Below are positions 37,901 to 52,900 of a stretch of DNA of 64,000 nucleotides, one piece after another (within the stretch, counting starts at the first letter, position 1; each line of letters opens with the position of its first letter). Source of the DNA: Doris montereyensis (lineage: Eukaryota > Mollusca > Gastropoda > Nudibranchia > Dorididae); contig JAXRKP010000993.1 in NCBI GenBank assembly GCA_037039925.1, positions 1 to 64,000 on the forward strand, in the 5' to 3' direction. The position numbers and the translations under genes are program-made. Under the pieces are notes generated by a model. It was not told the DNA's origin, searched no databases, and saw only the letters and a program-made list of their open reading frames with translations.

Positions 37901-40900
37901 GAACTAATTTAGAAGTCAAACCTGAAGTAGATTCTGGCTTTTTTATCGTTGGTGCTCCAGTGATGGTAGCAGATGAAGTGCTGCTTCCCCCTGAAGAGCC
38001 TGAGCTAGACATAACAGATGCAGCTGCCGGGAATGTTGGGTTACCTGAACCTAAAGTAGGCGCTGCTTGACTGCTAACTGACTGTTAGATGCGACATGAA
38101 CAAACAATTTTATTTTTAACCTTGAGTGAATCAAAGAACATTTTAATTCATATACAGTGAAGCCCACTCAAGATAAACAGTCATACAGGGTGTCCAGGCA
38201 AACCAAACAACCCAAAATCCTATCAGTGACTACAAAAATCCTACTACAAAAAGGACTTTAGTGCAGTACCAATCGACAAGAACTTACTTTTAGGAAAGGT
38301 TTTGGATATTCGATGTTAATAATAACATTCCATCTTGGCACAGGTATTGCATTCTGATTTGTAATAATAATGAATAAAACAACACAAGCACTATTTACAG
38401 CTCAAAATACACCCCCAAAAATCTAAACATATACATTATGTAAAACGGTAAAGAATTACATGGTCTATAATTCTAGTTTCTTCCACAGTATTTCTAACAA
38501 TATGCTCAGTATTTATTTCACTGAAAGATAAGATGCTTTTACTGAAAATTTAGTGTTCCCAATCTTTTTGGCTTGTGTCCATTTGAACATTTCCTATGAT
38601 TTATAAACATCCACTGCCATTATAAAATCTACTACTTCTGACATCAGTGATACAGTTCCTTTTAAAGAGAAAATAATTCTCGATCTGTCTGTGTTAGATT
38701 GATTTTGTTGTTCACAAGTCAATACTATTTAGAGTTGTGATGTGGCATGCATGTTCAAGTTATCCACCTTCGACAATAGTATCAATAATTAATCTTCTTT
38801 CTGTTGAAGATGTGTAGTCAATTACAATAATTTGATGCTTAGAAATGCAGTGGGTACAAATGCGACTTCAGAAAAAAGAAAGAAGGTGTTAGGTAACATA
38901 GGCAACTATACTCTTTCTCTTTCTCTCTCTCTCTCTTACACACACAGTACAGACACACACACTTTCTATTTCCTAATGTGCTAACGGGTATTCAGTACGA
39001 AAATGTTATTTGGCAATATAAATAATACTTTTCTTCTTGATCGATAGGTAACCAATATGAACTGCTTGCAATGCACTCTCTCTAATGATTTACCTTCTTT
39101 CTGTTGAAGACATGTAGTTAATTACAATAATTTGCAATTTCGAAAAATGCTGGGGTACAAATGTGGCTCAGTAAAAAACCCAACCCAGATGCTTGGCAAC
39201 TTCTATAATATCATCGATAGGCAGCTAACCAATGTATCCATCCCTCTCTCTCATACACACGCATTAGGCCTACATAGATTCTCACACACAACGTGCCTAT
39301 GATATTCAGTGCTAAAATGTTATTTGGCAATCTACAGAGATACCACCCACGCCTGAAGAAATTTCCTGAACTTTTTTGGTAATGGGCCACTAAGAAACTC
39401 ATGCGCTCTTGATATGTAAATGAATAAAATAAACATATGCGCACATATCCTTACAAATCATATTATCATATATAAGTATTGTGTATGTAAATGTATGTAT
39501 CAAGCACTAACGTAAGAAATTAAATCTAGACCTACATTTCTTTCTCTCTCTCTCTCTCTCACAAACACTCACACACTAGCCTAACATTGCATAGTAAACG
39601 TTTCCGACTTTTACACTCCATCCACACATGACACCTAAATCTAGGTAATAATATGAACACACAATTGGCAAAATATGTATAGTGCTTTGTCTAATGTAGA
39701 AAAGTAGATCTCTCTCTCCATCTACGTCTCTGATTCCGTCGTCTCTCTCCTCTTATTTTAGGACGTTATCACGATACAACAGCAACATAACCACAATTCT
39801 TTTCAGTTTCAGGTTCAAGTTCAACTTGTTGCGTTAACCTTGGGCTCAAGCTCAGAGGCAAATTTTTGGGCATGCATGCCAGTCAGCCTGTACATTAACT
39901 TCATTTGCTTTTAGTGTTAATTGTTACATCTGCCAAGTTATTATCCTCAGAATGATGACAAAATTGGACAGCTTATAATATGAGGGCAAAAAGATTTTGT
40001 AACTTGTAAACGTCGCATTGTTTGTCATCTTCAGATCCCCCCCCCCCCCCCCCCCCACAACCCCTCCAGACAGGCCTTCCTTGATCGCCTGATTTCCGGA
40101 ACATCTTACAGAGATTTTCAATTTCCAGAAAAGTGGCATCTCTGAATCTAGATCAATCGAATATGATGCCACTCCACTGCAAAATATAAAATTCAGTAAA
40201 CAGAAGACAAGTAAGACTGACAACAATAACATTTCACCCCTGTTTAAGAATTAACATGCCCCCTCCTCCTAAAATTACCATAAAAGACAATTGTCCACAC
40301 AAACAAAACAAATGCCAATCTCAACCCATTTTGCAACAATCAAAATCAAAACATACTTGTGCAGCAGCAGGGAATAAAGGTCTGTTTGGGCCTGGCATAG
40401 GAGGTGCTTGAGGGTTCATGATGGGACGCATTTGTGGATTCATGGGGCCACCCATGTTGGGACCCATTCTACAACAGGGAGTTGAGAAAAAGAGTACTTT
40501 TGAACAACATGATTTTTGTCTAAATAACTTTCTATTGTGAGCCTAGTACTAGTATAGTTAAACTTAAAGCGAATAGAACCAATTTAAACTGCATACAAGC
40601 TGTGATAACAAATATATATGGTTATCTCCAAATTTGTGTATAAAATTAAGTACTAAAACAATCCAATTTTTAACGAGGTCATGAGATTTGCTGTGCTGTT
40701 ACAATCATATTATGTTAGATGATCATAATGTGTCTAATCAGCCTTTTAGTTTTAACTGATTGCACTTGGTGCCTATCACTTGGCAAACAAAACCAAATTA
40801 GTTCCTAAGAATATAAAATGTTTAAAAGAATACCAATGAAAACTTCTGACTCATGTCGTGTGTGTTGAGCTTAGGTGAGCTGCCTCAACTAAAGAGGAGT

Positions 40901-43900
40901 GCAGTTTGGGGCCCTGATCCCTTCCACCCAGTCAGGCCATTGAACGTAAAGGTAGGACAGGGCACTGACTAGGCGATTGACAGCTTCAGTCACTAGCTGA
41001 AGCATGGTAAAGCAGGTATGCCGTTATGGGGAAGGTTACATGTTTCCTCATTATATAACAAAAGTAATTTCTTGAAAGGTAGACAAATAGGTAAATTAGT
41101 CTGACATAGACTTTTCTTTATAAGTGTTGAACTCTGTTATATGCATAGTATTGAAATGCTTTCCTTTTTTCTTCAAATGTATTGTAAACTTGCACATTCC
41201 CACAGAAAATCACAAGTTGTTCAGGCTCTCATAATTTTACATGTCAATACATTGTGTATTCTTCAAAATGAGACATGGGTCATTTGAGCTCAAACGTATA
41301 CATCCAGTGTGCTTCTAGGGATAACAGTTTTCTGGGATATTCTGACAACAATCCTTTCTAACTCCCATAATTGTACTCCAAACAATCTTGTAAGGCCATA
41401 TTTCATGAAAATTTATATAAAGATGATAAGTGGCAACATGAAAATCAAAAGTTTGTAATACTTACCCCATGGGTGCCATTGGCCCTGTAAATAGAGGAAA
41501 GAAAATAAATGAAAGTATTACTTTTATAGAGACAATATCATTGCTACTTGATCGTGTAAGAGCTAATTGTCCAGAAGATTTATAAACAACTCTTTGACTC
41601 ACTCGCTACCAGGTAGTTGTTTTAGAAGACTGAAATATGCCGAGTACATTATCTAAAAATTACTGTTAATGTAGTACTCGGATATAGATAAATAATTAAC
41701 AACATTTTTTTTATTCCAGATGATATTGGTAGTTTCTGCACACAAAATTTCAATTATAATGGAAAAAACTATTCGGTCACGTCTTGCAAATGTAATAGTA
41801 CTAATGCTTTTCCGCTCCTTGAATGCAATTTCTATACTTCCGTAACAGGCACTCTTTGTACCTTTGAAGTGACTCACACCAGGAAAAAAATTTCTCATTT
41901 CTAAACTACTATAGATATCCACAGGACATTTTCAGGACATACTAACGATAGATTTTGCTACAAGATTAAATATTTAAAATATGCAAATGAGATAATGTGA
42001 CCATGGCAACAATCTTGGATTTTGACAATTTAAATATTTTTTGTCGGGCAGTGGGCAGGTAGGCACCTGTACGGGGAGTAGATGATCCCACCCTCCACAT
42101 GTCTCCTGCTGCCTTGCAGGCGGGTCTTGGCTGACCAAAGGCTAAGGGAGTTAACCCTGACATAAAACAACATGCTGCCTTGCAGGCGGGTCTTGGCTAA
42201 CCAAAGGCGAAGTGAGTTATCCTTGACAGAAAATAACCTGCTGCCTTGCAGGCTGGTCTTAATGACCAAAGGCTAAGGGATTTAACCACGACAGAAAATA
42301 ACAAGGCTCGGTAGGGGACCTCAAGGTGGCAGGCCCAACATCTACCTAGGGTACGGTGGGCTAATCACCTGCTTATCCAAAACTAAACTGATTTAGAGAA
42401 ATACATGCAACATACCCGACTTGACCTTTCAACGACGAACATGGAAACAAACATGGACTGTAATTTTTGGAACATGGAATGTTAGGGCAATAAATGGAAA
42501 AGAGTTACAAGTAATTGAAGAAATGGAAAAATTCAAAGTAGACATTTTGGCTATTACAGAAACAAACGAAGACGCCACTAAAGAAGAAAAAGATATCTTC
42601 GAAAACGATTTACAAATAGCTGCAGAGAATCTTAAACACAAAAGGGAACTAATGGTTTTAGGAAATTTAAACGCTAGAGTAGGCAACAATGTAGAAATGT
42701 CATGAGGAGTAATAAGTAAAGAAGGAGAGGCAACAATTTCTCCAAATGGAAAGATTAATAGATTTTTGCCTAAAGAACAACATGAAAACAGCTAATACAT
42801 TTTTTCCTCATAAACATATCCACAAATATACAAGAGTAAATGAAGATGGGTGTGAAAAGTCAATGATAGACTATATAATAGTTAACAGCTCCCTTTTTTT
42901 TTTACAGTACAATGGATGCTAGAGTAAGCGGAGGAGCTGAAATATTTAGTGATCATCACATAGTGATAGCCAAAATGAGATTACTGACTGAAGTAAACAA
43001 ACAGAAAAGGAAAAGAGAAGAAAGCTACTAAACTCGAAATGGAAGAATTAAATAAAGCATTAGTAAAACAGATATACAAATCTAGGATAAAAGGATTTAT
43101 CAGTGAAAGACAGATGGATCTGAAGGTTAGCACAATAAAAGAAAAGTGGCAAATTAAAGAAACACTCCTCAGTTGTACTGCAGAGGTCTGTAGTAGGAAA
43201 CAAATTAAAGGAGATAGGAAAAGAACAGCATGGTGGAATGAGAATGTCAAGACTAAGATCAAAGAAAAGAAGGATGCCTGGAAGAAATACTTGCAAAACA
43301 AAGAGACCAGAGGATAGGATAGATTACATGAGTAAAAGAATTATCGCCAAAGAGGAAGTTAGGAAAGCAAAACAGGAAAAGTGGGAAGAGTTTGGATAAA
43401 GACTTCAAGAAAGCTATCAAGGGAATCAAAAGTTGTTCTGGGGAGCAATGACGAGCATGAGAAAGACCAAAGCATGTCCAATACGACAAATTAAGAACAC
43501 CAAAGGAGAAATAATGAAAGGAGTCAGCGAAATCATGGAAACATGGAGAAAATGTTTTCAACAATTACATAATCTCTCCAGAACATATGAAAGAAGGAGT
43601 ACAGATCCAGTATTAAGAGTAACAAGTAATCCAAATGAGACAGTTGAAGATGTAGATATCTCAAGAACTCCATACAGTTATAAGAAAAAGTGAAATTACG
43701 AAAGGCCCTAAGAGCAGATCAAATCTATCCAGAAATGATTAAAACAAAGGGAGAGAGGCAGACAAATTACTACATGCAATATGTCAACAAGTATAGAAGT
43801 CAAAACAGGTGCCAGACGACTGGAATAAGGGAATGGTATAACCAATACACAAAAAAGGATCAACTATGGAATGCTCAAATTACAGAGCAGGGTGTCCAGC

Positions 43901-46900
43901 ACAAAGCCAACTGAAAATTTCCTACCTCAAAACAAAAACCCTACCTAGGAAATGAAACACTCTCCTGACGCCAGAAACGGAGAACAGCGTAAATATTTCC
44001 AATTTCAATGCATTATTATAAATTGTTAATTCAAATCATAAGTGAATGACTTTCTAGTGCATCTCAATGAAATGAAAAGCGATCACACATTTTTTTAATG
44101 TCTCTTACGATTAATAATATTTCAGCATTTTTCCACAATTCTGATTTTTCTCCTTCTTTCTGATAGCTGACAGATCATTTCACAAAACATGCAAATAGTG
44201 CAAAAATGATTTTATTATTATTATTTATCTCCTTTCGAAAAATAAACACAAGAGTGACAATATCATATTTACACACGAACAAATACCTACTCAGTCTATC
44301 AAAAGAAAATGAGGTTTGGAAGGCTTTTTCTATAACTTGATTGAACTCTGCCAATTATAAATCTTCCTCTGTTCTACTTTTACTTTTAGCCACCACACCA
44401 CCCCAACAGTCTCTCTTTCTTTCTCAGGATCAAAAATGTAAAAACTAGCTGTTAATTGACTGCAACGTAAAACATCTACCCACCCCCTCCCTAGTAAAAA
44501 AATCTCCACTATATTGGCAACCACCCCACCCCCTCTTTCTTTCTTCTTCAATAAAACCACAATCTAGATCTAGATCTGACTCTAGTATAGTACATGATTA
44601 CCTTTTTCCCGGTTCTACCCTTTCCCACCCATGTCTACACTGTAGTGAAAGACATTCGTTATTTCTCTTCCTCTTCCGATACTATACCGTATGTCAGACT
44701 CAGTCACCTCTTGTTTTGCCATCATGTTTTCACATCGACTTTTCTTCACCCTGTCCCCTTCCCCACCTCTATTTTGCTATCAGGTCGTGCGTGCATGATA
44801 TCCCTTTCGATCATCCAACCTCCTCTATTCTTACTAAACACTTGCATTTGCCTTTCGGTCATCCGTAAACTTCCAACTCTCCATATACACTCTCTCTCTA
44901 ATACTAATACACACATGCGCGATTGGTTGCATTAAACACACACAAACATTCTCTGTCTAGTCTTCTTACACATATACGTGTGCGATCGGAAAATATGCAC
45001 ATTGCCCTCTGTCTCTCTCCCTTTGGCCCGAACCATACAACGTGCGCGATCAACTTTTTAACACACACGCATTCTTCATCTCTCCAGAGTAAAAGTTAAA
45101 TTGAAGAAAGGAGGCTGGGCCGTAGAGCTCATGGTATTGGTATAGGCGCTAAAACTAAAGAAAGTATTGAAAGCTTTGTGTCGAAATCCGATACTAATTC
45201 CTCGGGCAAACTTTACAATTTTAAAGAAGGTATTGAATCGTTTAGTTTCAACATGAAAAAATCGCCAGACAGCAAAGCATGCATGGCCTGAGATAGCTGA
45301 CAAAATGATCATTCATCGTCCACAATCTTTTCACATTTTCCTATTTCGCGGTGCCCATACTTGTTCATGTCTACTTAGATTTGCCTGATTTTCTCTCATG
45401 TTCGCCCTCAATATATCATTTCCCCAAGTATTTTCTCAACCGGGAAACATTTTTTTGTCTTCAAGGATTTCCCTGATGCATGTGAACCATGTTTTTACTA
45501 CCTGAGCCCCATGGTCTCTTTGTTTTCGTACCCAAGACATCAATTTCCGACCATTTCCGACCTGAGTATGAAAAATATGACATATTTCCGACCTTGCTGG
45601 ACACCCTGATAGAGGGATATCACTACTTGGCGTACCAGTGTATGCCAGGATTCTGGAAATGAGACTAAGGAAAAGAGTAGAGGATCAGATTGAAGAACAC
45701 CAGAGTGGATTTAGACCAGAAAGAAGTGTACAAGACCACATATTTACAATTAGACAAATAATAGAAAAATCTCTTGAGAGAAACATTGACTTGCACCTGT
45801 GTTTTATTGACTTAGAGAGTTAGAAAAGACATCTAACACTGTGAGGAGGGGCGGACCATGGCATTCCTTAAAAGAACACAATGTAGAGCAAAATTGAATA
45901 GAAGCCATTAAAAGTTTTTACATTAAACCAACATGTGCAGTGCGAGTAGCTGGAAATGTATCTGAAGAATTTGGTGTAGATATAGGAGTAAGACAGGGTT
46001 GTATCCTAAGTCCTCTTTTGTTTATCACATTTATGAATTCAGTCGCAAAGGCATCCTCAAAAATGAAGAAAATGAATGTAGGTATGTGGAAGCTCAAACC
46101 AGTAAATGTATCAATGCTTTCATTTACTGATGATTTAGTTCTGTTTGGAAAATCAGAAAGGGACCTCCAGTCGAATACCAACATGATAAATAATGAATTA
46201 TAAGAAGAATGAGAGTAAATGCAAAGAAAATCAAAACAATGCTAGCAACTACTACTAGGGAAGCTAAAACACAAAATCTTAAATTGGGCAGGGAGAATTT
46301 AGAACAAGTTCAAAGCTACAATTACCTAGGAGTAATGATTAACTCAGAGGGAAAACTAAGAGAAGAAATCAGCCAGATTCGGCCGATCTTAAATAATATT
46401 GACAATAATTCATCAAATGTACATTCCTCAGATAGCGTACTTTGTGGTAATTAAAATGAGTACCAACTTGATGTATTTTAGACAAATTTCCGGCTTTTAT
46501 GATACAGCCGATGTGTTGAAGGTTAGGCTGGTATCATTAAAAAAATTTTTTTGTATAAAATGAAAGAACCGATAGTGAGCCTTTGTTATGGTATGAATGT
46601 CAAGAGAATGAACTGCTCCATCCAGTAGTGAAATAAAGAGCTTAGATCCCTTTGTGGTAAAACTGCCTTCTCAGGACTATTTTATGAAAAGAGTTCAATT
46701 TCTTGCTTCTTTGAAATTCAGCCCGTCCACCATTGCGGTGATCTCAAGGTGGATTAAGAGGAAACAGCAAGATGAAAGAAAAGTGAAAGAAGGAAAAGAA
46801 GTAGGACCTACCAGCAGCGCATGCATGTACCAGAATTTGGTATTAAAAATTAACGATGCAAATGAATCCAGTCTCTTGAAACCATGGAACTGATGGTTTT

Positions 46901-49900
46901 AGTTTATGGCTCAAAAGTAGAAGAAAAGATTTCCTCCCGTCCCCATAAGAATCAGATAGGATAATACTTATAATGTAGCAGGACATTAAGCACCATGTAA
47001 AGGAAAGTATAAACAGCTAGACTTACCCATAGGCCCCATAGGTCCAGACATCACACCCCAGGCATGGGTGGCATTGGTCCACCTCCCATCATTGGAGGTC
47101 CTCCCATCATAGGATTAGATGGTCCCATAGGCCTCATGCCTCCTTGTCCAAACGGCATCACTGGTTGTGAAGGCATGCCTGGGGGCATTGCTCCATTCAT
47201 CATAGGGTTCTGTATATTTGTGGCGCTATTGCTCGCTTCATCGTCAGAGTCCGGACCATCGTTAGCAATATCAGCACCTTTGATAACGAAATAAAGAATA
47301 ATATTCTCCTGATTTTCAACTTGCACCTGAATGGAAAGATTCTGCCCACTCAAATTACATAATAATAATAATAATCCATATCTCAAGATGATAGGTCCAC
47401 TAGTTGTAACTAGTTAAGGGAAGGTATTTGTATGATGCAAAACTATGACAACTTATATACGAAAATGATAAATAGTGAATAGATCTAGACATGCCCTATC
47501 CAACATTCGGATCTAAATCATCATCTCTTAAATTGACAGCATCCTCTTATTCTTCTGACTGCCAGTTCTAGATCATTTGGTTTGATAAACAGACAAGCAC
47601 ATTGAAAGCTCAGAATCATGTTAAGAATTGTAAGTATAAGACACTTGTAAGACATTTCTTCTTCTTCACAATAGCTGACCTGCTCAATTCTTGAGCATTA
47701 CTGTCAGCATGCATATCTTTAGTTTCATCCCAAACCATTAATAATCCAATTTAGATTTTAAAGTAAAATATTTAATTCTGATTTTAAAATCTTCAATGCT
47801 ACTGCTGAGTTTGCTTTCTGTTAGCAGTCCATTCAACAGCCTAACTGTACGAGGGTAAAATGAATGCAGATGACAATTAATGTTTGAACCATGTATATTT
47901 GACAGTCTGATCTGTTGGATTCTTGGATTAAGTTTAAGCTGAGCTAATGGAATTAACGGCAGACCTGCCTAGTTTCAACCTCAGAATTAAATAACAGCTT
48001 CCTCATTTTTTCGTAATTTCTAATGAAAATTAGTAACAACATTCTTTGAAGAATCTGGGTCTGAATATCAATCTAAGTAACCATTTAAAGGTAGAATTCA
48101 ACCCTAGTTAAAAGCTTTGTAAAAAATTTAATGGTACATTTCTTGCAAGTATTATATACCGTGTTAAAGCTTAGAACCTGGGGATTCCAGATATATTAAT
48201 TTAAGAGATAGTAGAGAACTGTGAGGCGAGTAAATTAGCTTTTAGAAGTCAGGTTTTTCAGTCAAAGGGTTAAACTGTGGAAATTATTGGTCGTGTGCCA
48301 CTGCCAGTGACTCAACATTACGCGCCATTGCCCGAGTTCGTCGATCGAGAGCTCCCTAGCGTTTATTTAGTGAAGCAATGTTTGGGCATCTTGATTGTAG
48401 TAGTTCCTTAGTTCTCAATTCAATAAGATGTGAAGTCTTTGTTTGCATTCAGCAACACCTCAGCGTCAAGTCCACGGCCGGTGCCCTACCGTTGATGACC
48501 CGCACACTTCGGATATGTGGTGGGACGAAAACCAATACTTTTTTTTATCCCGTTCTTTGTAAAATTTTGTGATTGTACGCCTATATTATTTTTTTGTGTG
48601 TGCATTATGAGTTTATTATGCGTGCCATTCTGCTAAAACCGATCAACTTCACGGCTTATATAACAAGTGAGGACCGTATGGACCAACATGCCCAGAGAGA
48701 GAGAGAGAAACGCAACAAAAACCTAACCAAAAAAGAAAGCTTTTCCCCAACAATGTTTTTTCTGTCGCACGTGCTCGCCCTACGGCCCATCAGCACCCCG
48801 AATCTATAACCCCCTGACTATTTACATTCATATAGAGCTTAGTTAAAGTAGTCAAGATTCCGATTATCCCCACCCCATCACTAGGCTAGAGCAAATTTGT
48901 GTCTTCATCTTCATCGACCGATAATTGCTTCGCGGAATACGGGACGGGAGTGGTGGTAGCTGAGAAATCTTGAACTCTACTTGGAACTTGTGCTAATGCT
49001 ATTATTTTCTTTCGCTCTTCTTTAAATGCACTTTAGTATGCACAGCGGAGACATAGAACCACCATCATTATGCCAGGCATCTAAACCTCCTGTATGGAAC
49101 CGGTCATTTATATAAAGGAAACACCAGAAAAGATTAAAATTTGCCCCTCCAAAGTTCACACTCTCAAAAATACTTAATTCATCTTGTGGTTTCGTAATCC
49201 CGTATTCAGCATAATTTTTCGTGACACTAGGCAGGTCTGTAACAGTTGGCCATTACAGCTTTAAAGGAAATGCTAATTTTATTTCTGGTTCTATGTTCAT
49301 TTAAAGTTTACCAGTGGGGGCATCGCTACAGGCGTACTAGTACTACCATTTCTGTGCACAAAATTATACTATTATTATCATAAGTATCACTGCGAATATC
49401 TTCGGCTGCCAAGGGGTCCCTGGGGAACTCGCAGGTTTCACACGATTTCGATGATGTGTAAAATTTTGTGATGTCCATTTAGGGCAGGGTTATTCCCCCC
49501 TAATGGTTATATAACCTTTGTACAATGAATTTGCTTGATGAATATAACTGGCATTTTCATTTCAGAATAACTCTATTGTTTACGCACGTGCACTGACCAC
49601 AATTGCTGTTACTTATGTTCCCTTTTTGGAAATGGACGACAGAAAAGTCAAATGAAAAAATTGTTTACTGGTCTGTGAGTCAATAGGGAATTCCCTAATG
49701 ACAAGTAATTACACCCTGTCAGTGTCACCCAACACGATAGCGGGGCTGTGCTCAACTAAAAGAGCTACTGCTAACAGCCCTGTCAACCTCGATTCTGACG
49801 AAAATGATAGTGACTTTGAAACAAATTAAAGAATGTGATAATGTATCGTCGAGTAGGGATGAATGTAGTGACATTGTTCACAACAGAAATGGTGACGGAT

Positions 49901-52900
49901 CTTGCAATTAAGTATCCCAGACTAAATTTCATTATTTCAAAAGCTTGTTTCTTTATGTAAAACATATATTACTTCTCAGACCATGAATTCGTTTTTAAAT
50001 TATCAAAATCGGTTCATAAATAAAAAAGTTATGAATTTTTAATTTATTTTAAATTTTCGTGCTCCGTTTCAAAATGTGAAAAAATACTAATTTTCGAGGC
50101 TCTATAATCCATAAAAATGGTATGAGCTTAAATACTTTACATGCATCCATCAGCTATACACATAGAAAAACAAGAAATGAGGCAATGATCTTTTACATAT
50201 TTATTTTAACACAGCAACAAAACTGAGAAAAAATGCATCGTGCGACACATGATTTATGTAAAAAAATGTCATCTTTGGGAATACATAAACATGCTATTAA
50301 TCTTAGAAAGATAATATAACTTCCTTTAAATACACATCTCGCACCAGACAGTGAGCCCAATTTTTTCAGTCATAGAAGGAATATTCTCTGAAATCTTACA
50401 ATACATCACAAAACCGGGCAAAAGGCATAATTTGCGCTCAGGAAGATATTTTGGTAAAAATTAGATTTTTCATCATAAAAATCTTAAATGGTAAGATACA
50501 TTAATGAAACTTTGCATACTTATGTTTTGAGGATCCAGAAATCCATTGATGGTGTTCTTATTAAGATAGGAACTAAATAAACAGAGTTGTGGGCGAAAAT
50601 TAATATTCCAATATATAAAAAACCGAGGTGTGAACATGAGCCAAAGAAAAAAATAATTTATTTCACCCTCTTAATACATTATGTTGACAAGTAAGCATAC
50701 AATAACCATTATGAACAGTTTCCCAATCCTAAAATCAAAAGAAAACGTTAAATAAATCATATAATAATAATAAGATAATAATAGTCATTTACTCATTTAG
50801 GAGACATATTTCACAAGCTCAAAGCGCCTCACAATTACATTGTGTAACAAGTAACATACAAAGTAATACATTATAAATTAGAATCATTCATCAATATTAA
50901 TTGTTATAAGAATTTGAATCTGAAGAAATTCTTCTTTTTTTGCCGGCTGCAGATAAAACTGAGTTAGCTGTAATAAACAACTATAATTTATACTATAAAG
51001 TGTTTTGATGTCACTTTTAACTTTTTATCATCCAAAAATATTTTCCTGTACCATATCTGATTTCTTAAACTAACTTTTTGCTGTTCCATTTTTCCTCAAG
51101 TTATCCAAATCTTCTATAGTCTTACACAATCCACTGTCTGAAATAATTGCATCTAAAATGTCAGCTTTTTTTGGTCAATCTTTTACATCTTTCTCACATC
51201 TCTTTCTCTTATTCTCCTACATTTCGTGTTTTACTGTCTCACGAACCTGGGCTTCACAATGTTTACTTGTAACACTAAATTGTCTGAATTCTTTTTGACT
51301 GCCTCTAAAATTTTATTTTGCTCTTTTTCATTTAAACTACAAAACCAACTTAGTCTGATTATGCTTCCACATATTGAGAGTGGACCTTAAGTGTAAAGAA
51401 GCTCTCCTACGCTTATGCATGTCGTAGTCTAAATCGCCAAACAACTGTTCTCCTGTCAGGTTTGTCAATGGACAAGTATCTAAAATATTTTTAACATCAA
51501 GACTAATATCCTCGCCAAATACCCCACCCTCCAAAAAGTCATTCAATTGCCTTTTGAGAACCTTAGAACCCTCGTTAACTTAACATTTAAAAGCTGATAG
51601 CACTAAAGCAGTGGAACATTCACTTTTCACAAAGTGGAGTGTACAAATATCATCAAAACCAAAATCATCATAAACGGGCACAAAATCATGTTCATGGAAA
51701 GACATCAGGATACAAATTTCTCAAAAATGGCTTCAATTTTCTTTACATAACAAGGAAATGACCCATATGGTATATCACTTTTCATTAGCCCCCAATGTGG
51801 CCCAGTGATAGTCAGATTAAAAAGTGAAATAGCTGCAACTACAGACATCACTCTTGTATCCTTTAAATCTGCAATAATGATTTGAAGCTTTAAGTTATCC
51901 CATGAGACTTTATTTACGAGAAAATCAAGAATATGTTAATGGTGATACAAGAGAGCATATGCATTTTCAAAGATATGAAGATTATTCCTTAAACTACAAA
52001 ATTTGGATTTAACATTTGTTTCTTCACAATGATTCAACCACTCTTCTCTTGCCCCATTTTTTTCATCCCCACGACGCCCTAAAACCTCAGCAGTTGTTCT
52101 TATAGAATGCAAGGCTGCACTTTCTTTATTAGACTGAAAATGATTAAATTTTTGTTGACTATCCCTCCCTAAAGGTACTCCCCCTTTTTGATTTCCCCCT
52201 CAATTTCTAAAACTGCGTTCTCAACAGCTTTAGATAAACCAAGTAAAAAGTGAGCATTACATTAATTACAATACAAAAAATGTGTTGAAATATCTTCATT
52301 ATTCAAAACATTTTTACGCCATTCATGATTTAAAATTTTTATTTAGAAGCTTCATCTTGGCAGCTCTGTCTGACATGACAGATTTCATCTTAGAAATAAT
52401 TTGTTTCAAAATATCATCTTTTTCTTCTTCATTTAAATCAACATAAACTTGAACTAAATCTTCAAAATCTCTCACAATTTGTTCTAACATACTATTTGCA
52501 TCATCTGATGCTATTGTAGAAAAGCCTAAACTAATTGCTTTCACCCTTTTCAAAATTAGGTGTCTCTCCATATAATCAGACCTGCCAACTTTCCAGGGAC
52601 AAAATAGGGAAAATGAATATTTTTGAATCGTGACATGTCAATCAATTCACATTTGCAATAGGACGGTGCACCCCTAACAGTTGCTGATGATCGCACTTGT
52701 TTTTGTGCGACCACAAGCAAATTTCTTAGTGATTTCCGAATCTGGGCACATTTCTCTTAACAGAGTCCCGAACTGATTACTAACCGAGACAGGAAAGTTT
52801 TTCTCAATAATAAATTTTGTCCATAAAACCTCTGCCCTGATCACAGAGCAATCTCTGTCCGTGGTCATGAAGCCACTGATATTCCTATTGGATAGACTGT

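Noticed and set aside
44594..44935. 113-codon ORF inside the 43888-45608 element
   Set aside because: No conserved motif, low-complexity Ser/Thr/Pro composition, and no relation to known transposases that I can see.
47064..47294. Plus-strand Gly/Pro/Ile-rich ORF
   Set aside because: Antisense shadow of ZNF207 exon 4. The His-rich plus ORF at 35850-36095 is likewise a shadow of exon 8.
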